A stretch of DNA of 64,000 nt, from contig NW_027473600.1 in the NCBI RefSeq assembly GCF_050947335.1, forward strand, positions 124,001-188,000, given 5' to 3'. Shown here piece after piece: positions 1 through 10,150 of this stretch. The position numbers and the translations under genes are program-made. The notes beneath the pieces are model-generated. The model had not been told where the DNA came from. It worked only from the letters and a program-made list of their open reading frames with translations, and did not search any database. Source of the stretch: Megachile rotundata (lineage: Eukaryota; Arthropoda; Insecta; Hymenoptera; Megachilidae). Position 1 is the first letter of the stretch. Every line of letters starts with the position of its first letter.

Positions 1-141
1 CTGTAATTCGACTCTGTACTATCTAGTCATGTTAAGTTATCGTAGCTGTGCACAATTCAACACCACAATGAACAATTTTGATCGTTTTGAACGAATTATG
101 CTCATTTTCGCACGATTCAGCCTCTAATTCGCACATATCCG

Positions 142-302
142 CTGTAATTCGACTCTGTACTATCTAGTTATGTTAAGTTATCCTATCTGAGCACAATTCA
201 ACACCACAATGAACAATTTTGCTCGTTTTGCACGAATTTTGCTCGTTTTGAACGAATTTTGCTCATTTTCGAACGATTCAGCCTCTAATTCGCACATATC
301 CG
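142..302 (+). repeat. Long monomer variant, 161 bp (internal 20-bp duplication)
   Basis: Between aacaatttt and gattcag this copy has three 20-bp blocks where the standard monomer has two: gctcgttttgcacgaatttt, then a near-copy with gaacg, then gctcattttcgaacg. The extra block is exactly 20 bp, so monomer phase resumes cleanly at 303. Long monomers are scattered through the array, for example at 2841-3001, 9285-9445, 36430-36590, 38142-38302, 47488-47648, 49341-49501 and 49502-49662. They usually share linked changes: aatttt for aattat, and tcgaacg for tcgcacg. Confidence 0.95.
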
Positions 303-1289
303 CTGTAATTCGACTCTGTACTATCTAGTCATGTTAAGTTATCGTAACTGAGCACAATTCAACACCACAATGAACAATTTTGATCGTTTTGAACGAATTA
401 TGCTCTTTTTCGCACGATTCAGCCTCTAATTCGCACATATCCGCTGTAATTCGATTCTGTACTATCTAGTTATGTTAAGTTATCCTATCTGAGCACAATT
501 CAACACCACAATGAACAATTTTGCTGGTTTTGCACGAATTATGCTCATTTTCGCACGATTCAGCCTCTAATTCGCACATATCCGCTGTAATTCGACTCTG
601 TACTATCTAGTTATGTTAAGTTATCCTATCTGAGAACAATTCAACACCACAATGAACAATTTTGCTCGTTTTGAACGAATTATGCTCATTTTCGCACGAT
701 TCACCCTCTAATTCGCACATATCCGCTGTAATTCGACTCTGTACTATCTAGTTATGTTAAGTTATCCTATCTGAGCACAATTCAACACCACAATGAACAA
801 TTTTGCTCGTTTTGAATGAATTATGCTCATTTTCGCACGATTCAGCCTCTAATTCGCACATATCCGCTGTAATTCGACTCTGTACTATCTAGTCATGTTA
901 AGTTATCGTAACTGAGCACAATTGAACACCGCAATGAACAATTTTGACCGTTTTGAACGAATTATGCTCATTTTCGCACGATTCAACCTCTAATTCGCAC
1001 ATATCCGCTGTAATTCGACTCTGTACTATCTAGTTATGTTAAGTTATCCTATCTGAGCACAATTCAACACCACAACGAACAATTTTACTCGTTTTGCACG
1101 AATTATGCTCATTTTCGCACGATTCAGCCTCTAATTCGCACATATCCGCTGTAATTCGACTCTGTACTATCTAGTCATGTTAAGTTATCGTAACTGAGCA
1201 CAATTCAACACCACAATGAACAATTTTGCTCGTTTTGAGCGAATTATGCTCATTTTCGCACGATTCAGCCTCTAGTTCGCACATATCCG

Positions 1290-1430
1290 CTGTAATTCGA
1301 CTCTGTACTATCTAGTTATGTTAAGTTATCCTATCTGAGCACAATTCAACACCACAATGAACAATTTTGCTCGTTTTGCACGAATTATGCTCATTTTCGC
1401 ACGATTCAGCCTCTAATTCGCACATATCCG
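1290..1430 (+). repeat. Reference monomer, type T (gttatg / cctatc), 141 bp
   Basis: This copy carries the commonest state at nearly every site: gttatg near position 27, atcctatctg near 40, attcaac near 55, aatgaac near 68, gctcg near 80, cacg near 90 and aattatg near 94. It is a convenient reference for all variants named in this annotation. The left half has two agttat words 10 bp apart, and the right half has T or AATT tracts at about 10-bp spacing. The next monomer starts exactly at 1431. Confidence 0.95.
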
Positions 1431-1853
1431 CTGTAATTCGACTCTGTACTATCTAGTTATGTTAAGTTATCCTATCTGAGCACAATTCAACACCACAATG
1501 AACAATTTTGCTCGTTTTGAACGAATTATGCTCATTTTCGCACGATTCAGCCTCTAATTCGCACATATCCGCTGTAATTCGACTCTGTACTATCTAGTTA
1601 TGTTAAGTTATCCTATCTGAGCACAATTCAACACCACAATGAACAATTTTGCTCGTTTTGAACGAATTATGCTCATTTTCGCACGATTCAGCCTCTAATT
1701 CGCACATATCCGCTGTAATTCGACTCTGTACTATCTAGTCATGTTAAGTTATCGTAACTGAGCACAATTGAACACCGCAATGAACAATTTTGACCGTTTT
1801 GAACGAATTATGCTCATTTTCAAACGATTCAACCTCTAATTCGCACATATCCG

Positions 1854-2557
1854 CTGTAATTCGACTCTGTACTTTCTAGTTATGTTCAGTTATCCTATCT
1901 GAACACAATTCAACACCACAACGCACAATTTTGCTCGTTTTGCACGAATTATGCTCATTTTCGCACGATTCAGCCTCTAATTCGCACATATCCGCTGTAA
2001 TTCGACTCTGTACTATCTAGTCATGTTAAGTTATAGTAACTGAGCACAATTCAACACCACAATGAACAAGTTTGATCGTTTTGAACGAATTATGCTCATT
2101 TTCGCGCGATTCAGCCTCTAATTCGCACATATCCGCTGTAATTCGACTCTCTAATATCTAGTTATGTTAAGTTATCCTATCTGAGCACAATTCAACACCA
2201 CAATGAACAATTTTGCTCGTTTTGAACGAATTATGCTCATTTTCGCACGATTCAGCCTCTAATTCGCACATATCCGCTGTAATTCGACTCTGTACTATCT
2301 AGTCATGTTAAGTTATCGTAACTGAGCACAATTCAACACCACAATGAACAAGTTTGATCGTTTTGAACGAATTATGCTCATTTTCGCACGATTCAGCCTC
2401 TAATTCGCACATATCCGCTGCAATTCGACTCTGTACTATCTAGTTATGTTAAGTTAACCTATCTGAGCACAATTCGACACCACAATGAACAATTTTGCTG
2501 GTTTTGCACGAATTATGCTCATTTTCGCACGATTCACCCTCTAATTCGCACATATCC
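1854..2557 (+). repeat. Five-monomer block echoed at 5862-6565
   Basis: The order gttcag with acgcac, then atagtaac with aagtttgatc and gcgcgattc, then ctctctaatatc, then cgtaac with aagtttgatc, then gttaacc with attcgac is repeated at an offset of exactly 4008 bp. That offset equals 28 monomers of which three are long. The second copy differs at a few sites (gctcg for gctgg, cagcc for caccc). This is an older dispersed duplication inside domain I. Confidence 0.88.
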
Positions 2558-4419
2558 GGTGTAATTCGACTCTGTACTATCTAGTTATGTTAAGTTATCC
2601 TATATGAGCACAATTCAACACCACAATGAACAATTTTGCTCGTTTTGAACGAATTATGCTCATTTTCGCACGATTCAGCCTCTAATTCGCACATATCCGC
2701 TGTAATTCGACTCCGTAATATCTAGTTATGTTAAGTTATCCTATCTGAGCACAATTCAACACCACAATGAACAATTTTGTCCGTTTTGAACGAATTTTGC
2801 TCATTTTCGCACGATTCAGCCTCTAATTCGCACATATCCGCTGTAATTCGACTCTGTACTATCTAGTCATGTTAAGTTATCCTATCTGAGCACAATTCAA
2901 CACCACAATGAACAATTTTGCTCGTTTTGCACGAATTTTGCTCGTTTTGAACGAATTTTGCTCATTTTCGAACGTTTCAGCCTCTAATTCGCACATATCC
3001 GCAGTAAGTCGACTCTGTACTATCTAGTTATGTTAAGTTATCCTATCTGAGCACAATTCGACACCACAATGAACAATTCTGCTCGTTTTGCACGAATTAT
3101 GCTCATTTTCGCACGATTCAGCCTCTAGTTCGCACATATCCGCTGTAATTCGACTCTGTACTATCTAGTTATGTTAAGTTATTCTATCTGAGCACAATTC
3201 GACACCACAATGAACAATTTTGCTCGTTCTGCACGAATTTTGCTCGTTTTGCACGAATTATGCTCATTTTCGCACGATTCAGCCTCTAATTCGCACATAT
3301 CCGCTGTAATTCGACTCTGTACTATCTAGTTATGTTAAGTTATCCTATCTGAGCACAATTCAACACCACAACGAACAATTTTGCTCGTTTTGCACGAATT
3401 ATGCTCATTTTCGCACGATTCAGCCTCTAATTCGCACATATCCGCTGTAATTCGACTCTGTACTATCTAGTCATGTTAAGTTATCGTAACTGAGCACAAT
3501 TCAACACCACAATGAACAATTTTGCTCGTTTTGAACGAATTTTGCTCATTTTCGAACGATTCAGCCTCTAATTCGCACATATCCGCTGTAATTCGACTCT
3601 GTACTATCTAGTTATGTTAAGTTATCGTAACTGAGCACAATTCAACACCACAATGAACAATTTTGCTCGTTTTGAACGAATTATGCTCATTTTCGCACGA
3701 TTCAGCCTCTAATTCGCACATATCCGCTGTAATTCGACTCTGTACTATCTAGCTATGTTCAGTTATCCTATCTGAGCACAATTCAACACCACAACGCACA
3801 ATTTTGCTCGTTTTGCACGAATTATGCTCATTTTCGCACGATTCAGCCTCTAATTCGCACATATCCGCTGTAATTCGACTCTGTACTATCTAGTCATGTT
3901 AAGTTATCGTAACTGAGCACAATTCAACACCACAATGAACAATTTTGATCGTTTTGAACGAATTATGCTCATTTTCGAACGTTTCAGCCTCTAATTCGCA
4001 CATATCCGCAGTAATTCGACTCTGTACTATCTAGTTATGTTAAGTTATCCTATCTGAGCACAATTCGACACCACAATGAACAATTTTGCTCGTTTTGCAC
4101 GAATTATGCTCATTTTCGCACGATTCAGCCTCTAGTTCGCACATATCCGCTGTAATTCGACTCTGTACTATCTAGTTATGTTAAGTTATCCTATCTGAGC
4201 ACAATTCGACACCACAATGAACAATTTTGCTCGTTTTGCACGAATTATGCTCATTTTCGCACGATTCAGCCTCTAAGTCGCACATATCCGCTGTAATTCG
4301 ACTCTGTACTATCTAGCTATGTTACGTTATCCTATCTGAGCACAATTCAACACCACAACGAACAATTTTGCTCGTTTTGCACGAATTAGGCTCATTTTCG
4401 CACGATTCAGCCTCTAATT

Positions 4420-4450
4420 CGCACATATCCGCTGTAATTGGACTCTGTGC
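4420..4450 (+). repeat. Marker site ttggactctgtgc (five occurrences)
   Basis: The usual ttcgactctgtac reads ttggactctgtgc at 4438, 56097, 57708, 58735 and 63931, each time followed by tggtcatg or gggtcatg and preceded by a monomer with attaggctc. These are the only places I saw it. Three lie within 2.7 kb in domain I', one in each terminal block, so it tags a small recently spread lineage. Confidence 0.88.
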
Positions 4451-4507
4451 TATCTGGTCATGTTAAGTTATCGTAACTGAGCACAATTCAACACCACAAT
4501 GAACAAT

Positions 4508-5861
4508 TTTGCTCGTTTTGAACGAATAATGCTCATTTTCGCACGATTCAGCCTCTAGTTCGCACATATCCGCTGTAATTCGACTCTGTACTATCTAGTT
4601 ATGTTAAGTTATCCTATCTGAGCACAATTCAACACCACAATGAACAATTTTGCTCGTTTTGCACGAATTATGCTCGTTTTGAACGAATTTTGCTCATTTT
4701 CGCACGATTCAGCCTCTAATTCGCACATATCCGCTGTAATTCGACTCTGTACTATCTAGTCATGTTAAGTTATCGTAACTGAGCACAATTCAACACCACA
4801 ATGAACAATTTTGATCGTTTTGAACGAATTATGCTCATTTTCGCACGATTCAGCCTCTAATTCGCACATATCCGCTGTAATTCGACTCTGTACTATCTAG
4901 TTATGTTAAGTTATCCTATCTGAGCACAATTCAACACCACAATGAACAATTTTGCTCGTGTTGCACGAATTATGCTCATTTTCGCACGATTCAGCCTCTA
5001 ATTCGCACATATCCGCTGTAATTCGACTCTGTACTATCTAGTTATGTTAAGTTATCCTATCTGAGCACAATTCAACACCACAACGAACAATTTTGCTCGT
5101 TTTGCACGAATTATGCTCATTTTCGCACGATTCAGCCTCTAATTCGCACATATCCGCTGTAATTCGACTCTGTACTATCTAGTCATGTTAAGTTATAGTA
5201 ACTGAGCACAATTCAACACCACAATGAACAATTTTGATCGTTTTGAACGAATTATGCTCATTTTCGCACAATTCAGCCTCTAATTCGCACATATCCGCTG
5301 CAATTCGACTCTGTACTATCTAGTTATGTTAAGTTATCCTATCTGAGCACAATTCGACACCACAATGAACAATTTTGCTCGTTTTGCACGAATTATGCTC
5401 ATTTTCGCACGATTCACCCTCTAATTCGCACATATCCGCTGTAATTCGACTCTGTACTATCTAGTTATGTTAAGTTATCCTATCTGAGCACAATTCAACA
5501 CCACAATGAACAATTTTGCTCGTTTTGAACGAATTATGCTCATTTTCGCACGATTCAGCCTCTAATTCGCACATATCCGCTGTAATTCGACTCTGTACTA
5601 TCTAGTCATGTTAAGTCATCGTAACTGAGCACAATTCAACACCACAATGAACAATTTTGATCGTTTTGAACGAATTATGCTCATTTTCGCACGATTCAGC
5701 CTCTAATTCGCACATATCCGCTGTAATTCGACTCTGTACTATCTGGACATGTTAGGTTATCGTAACTGAGCACAATTCAACACCACAATGAACAATTTTG
5801 ATCGTTTTGAACGAATTATGCTCATTTTCGCACGATTCAGCCTCTAATTCGCACATATCCG
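4508..5861 (+). repeat. Domain I array, mixed type T and type C monomers
   Basis: Ordinary alternation of gttatg/cctatc and gtcatg/cgtaac monomers, with a 161-bp monomer near 4567-4727. A run at about 5170-5440 has atagtaac, gcaattcg and caccc markers that resemble 2034-2560, an older copy of the same block. There is no non-satellite sequence. The monomer at 5721 carries the private change tctggacatg with ttaggttatcg. Confidence 0.85.
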
Positions 5862-6565
5862 CTGTAATTCGACTCTGTACTATCTAGTTATGTTCAGTTA
5901 TCCTATCTGAGCACAATTCAACACCGCAACGCACAATTTTGCTCGTTTTGCACGAATTATGCTCATTTTCGCACGATTCAGCCTCTAATTCGCACATATC
6001 CGCTGTAATTCGACTCTGTACTATCTAGTCATGTTAAGTTATAGTAACTGAGCACAATTCAACACCACAATGAACAAGTTTGATCGTTTTGAACGAATTA
6101 TGCTCATTTTCGCGCGATTCAGCCTCTAATTCGCACATATCCGCTGTAATTCGACTCTCTAATATCTAGTTATGTTAAGTTATCCTATCTGAGCACAATT
6201 CAACACCACAATGAACAATTTTGCTCGTTTTGAACGAATTATGCTCATTTTCGCACGATTCAGCCTCTAATACGCACATATCCGCTGTAATTCGACTCTG
6301 TACTATCTAGTCATGTTAAGTTATCGTAACTGAGCACAATTCAACACCACAATGAACAAGTTTGATCGTTTTGAACGAATTATGCTCATTTTCGCACGAT
6401 TCAGCCTCTAATTCGCACATATCCGCTGTAATTCGACTCTGTACTATCTAGTTATGTTAAGTTAACCTATCTGAGCACAATTCGACACCACAATGAACAA
6501 TTTTGCTCGTTTTGCACGAATTATGCTCATTTTCGCACGATTCAGCCTCTAATTCGCACATATCC
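5862..6565 (+). repeat. Second copy of the 1854-2557 block
   Basis: Shared rare markers are tgttcag with acgcac (about 5892-5935), atagtaac with aagttt (about 6041-6080), cgcgcg (6111), ctctctaatatc (about 6154) and gttaacc (6461). The offset of 4008 holds from end to end, with no length change between the copies. Confidence 0.87.
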
Positions 6566-6707
6566 GCTGTAATTCGACTCTGTACTATCTAGTTATGTTA
6601 AGTTATCCTATCTGAGCACAATTCAACACCACAATGAACAATTTTGCTCGTTTTGAACGAATTATGCTCATTTTCGCACGATTCAGCCTCTAATTCGCAC
6701 ATATCCG

Positions 6708-6848
6708 CTGTAATTCGACTCTGTACTATCTAGTCATGTTAAGTTATCGTAACTGAGCACAATTCAACACCACAATGAACAATTTTGATCGTTTTGAACG
6801 AATTATGCTCATTTTCGCACGATTCAGCCTCTAATTCGCACATATCCG
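6708..6848 (+). repeat. Reference monomer, type C (gtcatg / cgtaac), 141 bp
   Basis: The second major subfamily differs from type T at linked sites: gtcatg for gttatg, atcgtaactg for atcctatctg, and usually gatcg...aacg for gctcg...cacg in the right half. The left-half changes travel together in the great majority of copies, so this is an old subfamily and not scattered mutation. The gatcg form dominates 1 to about 15.6 kb and 55-64 kb. In roughly 34-52 kb type C monomers carry gctcg instead. An identical neighbour follows at 6849-6989. Confidence 0.93.
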
Positions 6849-7553
6849 CTGTAATTCGACTCTGTACTATCTAGTCATGTTAAGTTATCGTAACTGAGCA
6901 CAATTCAACACCACAATGAACAATTTTGATCGTTTTGAACGAATTATGCTCATTTTCGCACGATTCAGCCTCTAATTCGCACATATCCGCTGTAATTCGA
7001 CTCCGTAATATCTAGTTATGTTAAGTTATCCTATCTGAGCACAATTCAACACCACAATGAACAATTTTGCTCGTTTTGAACGAGTTATGCTCATTTTCGC
7101 ACGATTCAGCCTCTAATTCGCACATATCCGCTGTAATTCGACTCTGTACTATCTAGTCATGTTAAGTTATCGTAACTGAGCACAATTCAACACCACAATG
7201 AACAATTTTGATCGTTTTGAACGAATTATGCTCATTTTCGCACGATTCAGCCTCTAATTCGCACATATCCGCTGTAATTCGACTCTGTACTATCTAGTCA
7301 TGTTAAGTTATCGTAACTGAGCACAATTCAACACCACAATGAACAATTTTGATCGTTTTGAACGAATTATGCTCATTTTCGCACGATTCAGCCTCTAATT
7401 CGCACATATCCGCTGTAATTCGACTCCGTAATATCTAGTTATGTTAAGTTATCCTATCTGAGCACAATTCAACACCACAACGAACAATTTTGCTCGTTCT
7501 GCACGAATTTTGCTCGTTTTGAACGAATTTTGCTCATTTTCGAACGATTCAGC
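6708..7553 (+). repeat. Three-monomer (423-bp) unit repeated twice
   Basis: Two type C gatcg monomers followed by a ctccgtaatatc monomer occur at 6708-7130 and again at 7131-7553. The ctccgtaat marker lies at 7001 and 7424, exactly 423 bp apart. In the second copy the last monomer departs after about 7475: it has acgaac and gttctg and becomes the start of the 161-bp pair that opens the next block, so the junction lies inside that monomer. Confidence 0.88.
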
Positions 7554-8861
7554 CTCTAATTCGCACATATCCGCAGTAATACGACTCTGTACTATCTAGT
7601 TATGTTAAGTTATGCTATCTGAGCACAATTCAACACCACAATGAATAATTTTGCTCGTTTTCCACGAATTTTGCTCGTTCTGAACGAATTTTGCTCATTT
7701 TCGAACGATTCAGCCTCTAATTCGCACATATCCGCAGTAATACGACTCTGTACTATCTAGTTATGTTAAGTTATCCTATCTGAGCACAATTCAACACCAC
7801 AACGAACAATTTTGCTCGTTTTGAACGAATTATGCTCATTTTCGCACGATTCAGCCTCTAATTCGCACATATCCGCTGTAATTCGACTCTGTACTATCTA
7901 GTTATGTTAAGTTATCCTATCTGAGCACAATTCAACACCACAATGAACAATTTTGCTCGTTTTGAACGAGTTATGCTCATTTTCGCACGATTCAGCCTCT
8001 AATTCGCACATATCCGCTGTAATTCGACTCTGTACTATCTAGTCATGTTAAGTTATCGTAACTGAGCACAATTCAACACCACAATGAACAATTTTGATCG
8101 TTTTGAACGAATTATGCTCATTTTCGCACGATTCAGCCTCTAATTCGCACATATCCGCTGTAATTCGTCTCTGTACTATCTAGTTATGTTAAGTTATCCT
8201 ATCTGAGCACAATTCAACACCACAATGAACAATTTTGCTCGTTTTGCACGAATTATGCTCATTTTCGCACGATTCAGCCTCTAATTCGCACATATCCGCT
8301 GTAATTCGACTCTGTACTATCTAGTCATGTTAAGTTATAGTAACTGAGCACAATTCAACACCACAATGAACAAGTTTGATCGTTTTGAACGAATTATGCT
8401 CATTTTCGCACGATTCAGCCTCTAATTCGCACATATCCGCTGTAATTCGACTCTGTACTCTCTAGTTATGTTAAGTTATCCTATCTGAGCACAATTCGAC
8501 ACCACAATGAACAATTTTGCTCGTTTTGCACGAATTATGCTCATTTTCGCACGATTCAGCCTCTAATTCGCACATATCCGCTGTAATTCGACTCTGTACT
8601 ATCTAGTTATGTTAAGTTATCCTATCTGAGCACAATTCAACACCACAATGAACAATTTTGCTCGTTTGAACGAGTTATGCTCATTTTCGCAAGATTCAGC
8701 CTCTAATTCGCACATATCCGCTGTAATTCGACTCTGTACTATCTAGTCATGTTAAGTTATCGTAACTGAGCACAATTCAACACCACAATGAACAATTTTG
8801 CTCGTTTTGAACGAATTATGCTCATTTTCGCACGATTCAGCCTCTAATTCGCACATATCCG
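7430..8861 (+). repeat. 1.43-kb block, first of three copies
   Basis: Markers in order are gttctgcacg long monomer, ccgcagtaatacg with gaataatt and ttttccacg (gaataatt at 7643), gaacgagtt, gatcg, ttcgtctctg (about 8166), atagtaac with aagttt (about 8337), attcgac, and gagtt with tcgcaagattc (about 8690). The same run recurs at 11195-12627 (offset 3765) and 13957-15389. This copy has a single missing T in the gctcgtttg run near 8665, which shifts the offset by one. Confidence 0.9.
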
Positions 8862-10150
8862 CTGTAATTCGACTCTGTACTATCTAGTTATGTTAAGTTA
8901 TCCTATCTGAGCACAATTCAACACCACAATGAACAATTTTGCTCGTTTTGAACGAGTTATGCTCATTTTCGCACGATTCAGCCTCTAATTCGCACATATC
9001 CGCTGTAATTCGACTCTGTACTATCTAGTCATGTTAAGTTATCGTAACTGAGCACAATTCAACACCACAATGAACAATTTTGATCGTTTTGAACGAATTA
9101 TGCCCATTTTCGCACGATTCAGCCTCCAATTCGCACATATCTGCTGTAATTCGTCTCTGTACTATCTAGTTATGTTAAGTTATCCTATCTGAGCACAATT
9201 CAACACCACAATGAACAATTTTGCTCGTTTTGCACGAATTATGCTCATTTTCGCACGATTCAGCCTCTAATTCGCACATATCCGCTGTAATTCGACTCTG
9301 TACTATCTAGTTATGTTAAGTTATCCTATCTGAGCACAATTCAACACCACAATGAACAATTTTGCTCGTTTTGCACGAATTTTGCTCGTTTTGAACGAAT
9401 TTTGCTCATTTTCGAACGATTCAGCCTCTAATTCGCAAATATCCGCTGTAATTCGACTCTGTATTATCTAGTTATGTTAAGTTATCCTATCTGAGCACAA
9501 TACAACACCACAACGAACAATTTTGCTCGTTTTGAACGAATTATGCTCATTTTCGCACGATTCAGCCTCTAATTCGCACATATCCGCTGTAATTCGACTC
9601 TGTACTATCTAGCTATGTTAAGTTATCCTATCTGAGCACAATTCAACACCACAATGAACAATTTTGCTCGTTTTGAACGAATTATGCTCATTTTCGCACG
9701 ATTCAGCCTCTAATTCGCACATATCCGCTGTAATTCGACTCTGTACTATCTAGTCATGTTAAGTTATCGTAACTGAGCACAATTGAACACCACAATGAAC
9801 AATTTTGATCGTTTTGAACGAATTATGCTCATTTTCGCACGATTCAGCCTCTAATTCGCACATATCCGCTGTAATTCGACTCTGTACTATCTAGTCATGT
9901 TAAGTTATCGTAACTGAGCACAATTGAACACCACAATGAACAATTTTGATCGTTTTGAACGAATTATGCTCATTTTCGCACGATTCAGCCTCTAATTCGC
10001 ACATATCCGCTGTAATTCGACTCTGTACTATCTAGTTATGTTAAGTTATCCTATCTGAGCACAATTCAACACCACAATGAACAATTTTGCTCGTTTTGAA
10101 CGAATTATGCTCATTTTCGCACGATTCAGCCTCTAATTCGCTCATATCCG
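8862..10150 (+). repeat. Domain I array between duplicated blocks
   Basis: Nine monomers start at 8862, 9003, 9144, 9285 (161 bp), 9446, 9587, 9728, 9869 and 10010. Two neighbouring type C copies at 9728 and 9869 share attgaac, so they look like a recent one-monomer tandem duplication. The 9003 copy carries private changes (gcccatt, ctccaattcg, atctgctg). No unique sequence is present. Confidence 0.88.

Larger units (their letters stand above)
1..4507 (+). repeat. Left copy of a 4.2-4.5 kb block repeated at the window's right end
   Basis: Its run of private markers recurs in the same order from 59776 onward: cgtagctgtg (41), gctcttttt (about 401), cgattctg (about 453), gagaacaatt (about 633), gaatgaatt (about 816), attgaacaccgc (921), aattttactcg (about 1080), tcaaacgattcaacc (about 1820), tactttctag (about 1871), gttaacc (2453), ccggtg (about 2556), tatatgag (about 2601), gtccg (about 2779), gcagtaagtcg (3002), attctgctcg (about 3077), ctaagtcg (about 4274) and ttggactctgtgc (4438). 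These markers are rare or absent elsewhere, so this is one specific duplication and not general monomer similarity. Confidence 0.95.

Noticed and set aside
1417..1433. CENP-B box-like motif at ttcgcacatatccgc
   Set aside because: It matches only 6 of the 9 essential bases of the known box (TTCG is present; the central A and two of the CGGG bases fail). That is not enough to call a binding site.
726..1853. A regular 846-bp HOR at 0.7-1.9 kb, from the attgaacaccgc marker at 921 and 1767
   Set aside because: Only the marked monomer (867-1007 and 1713-1853) matches well. The monomers after it differ clearly (ttactcg/gaacaat against tactttctag/acgcac), so this is a single shared monomer and not a full unit.
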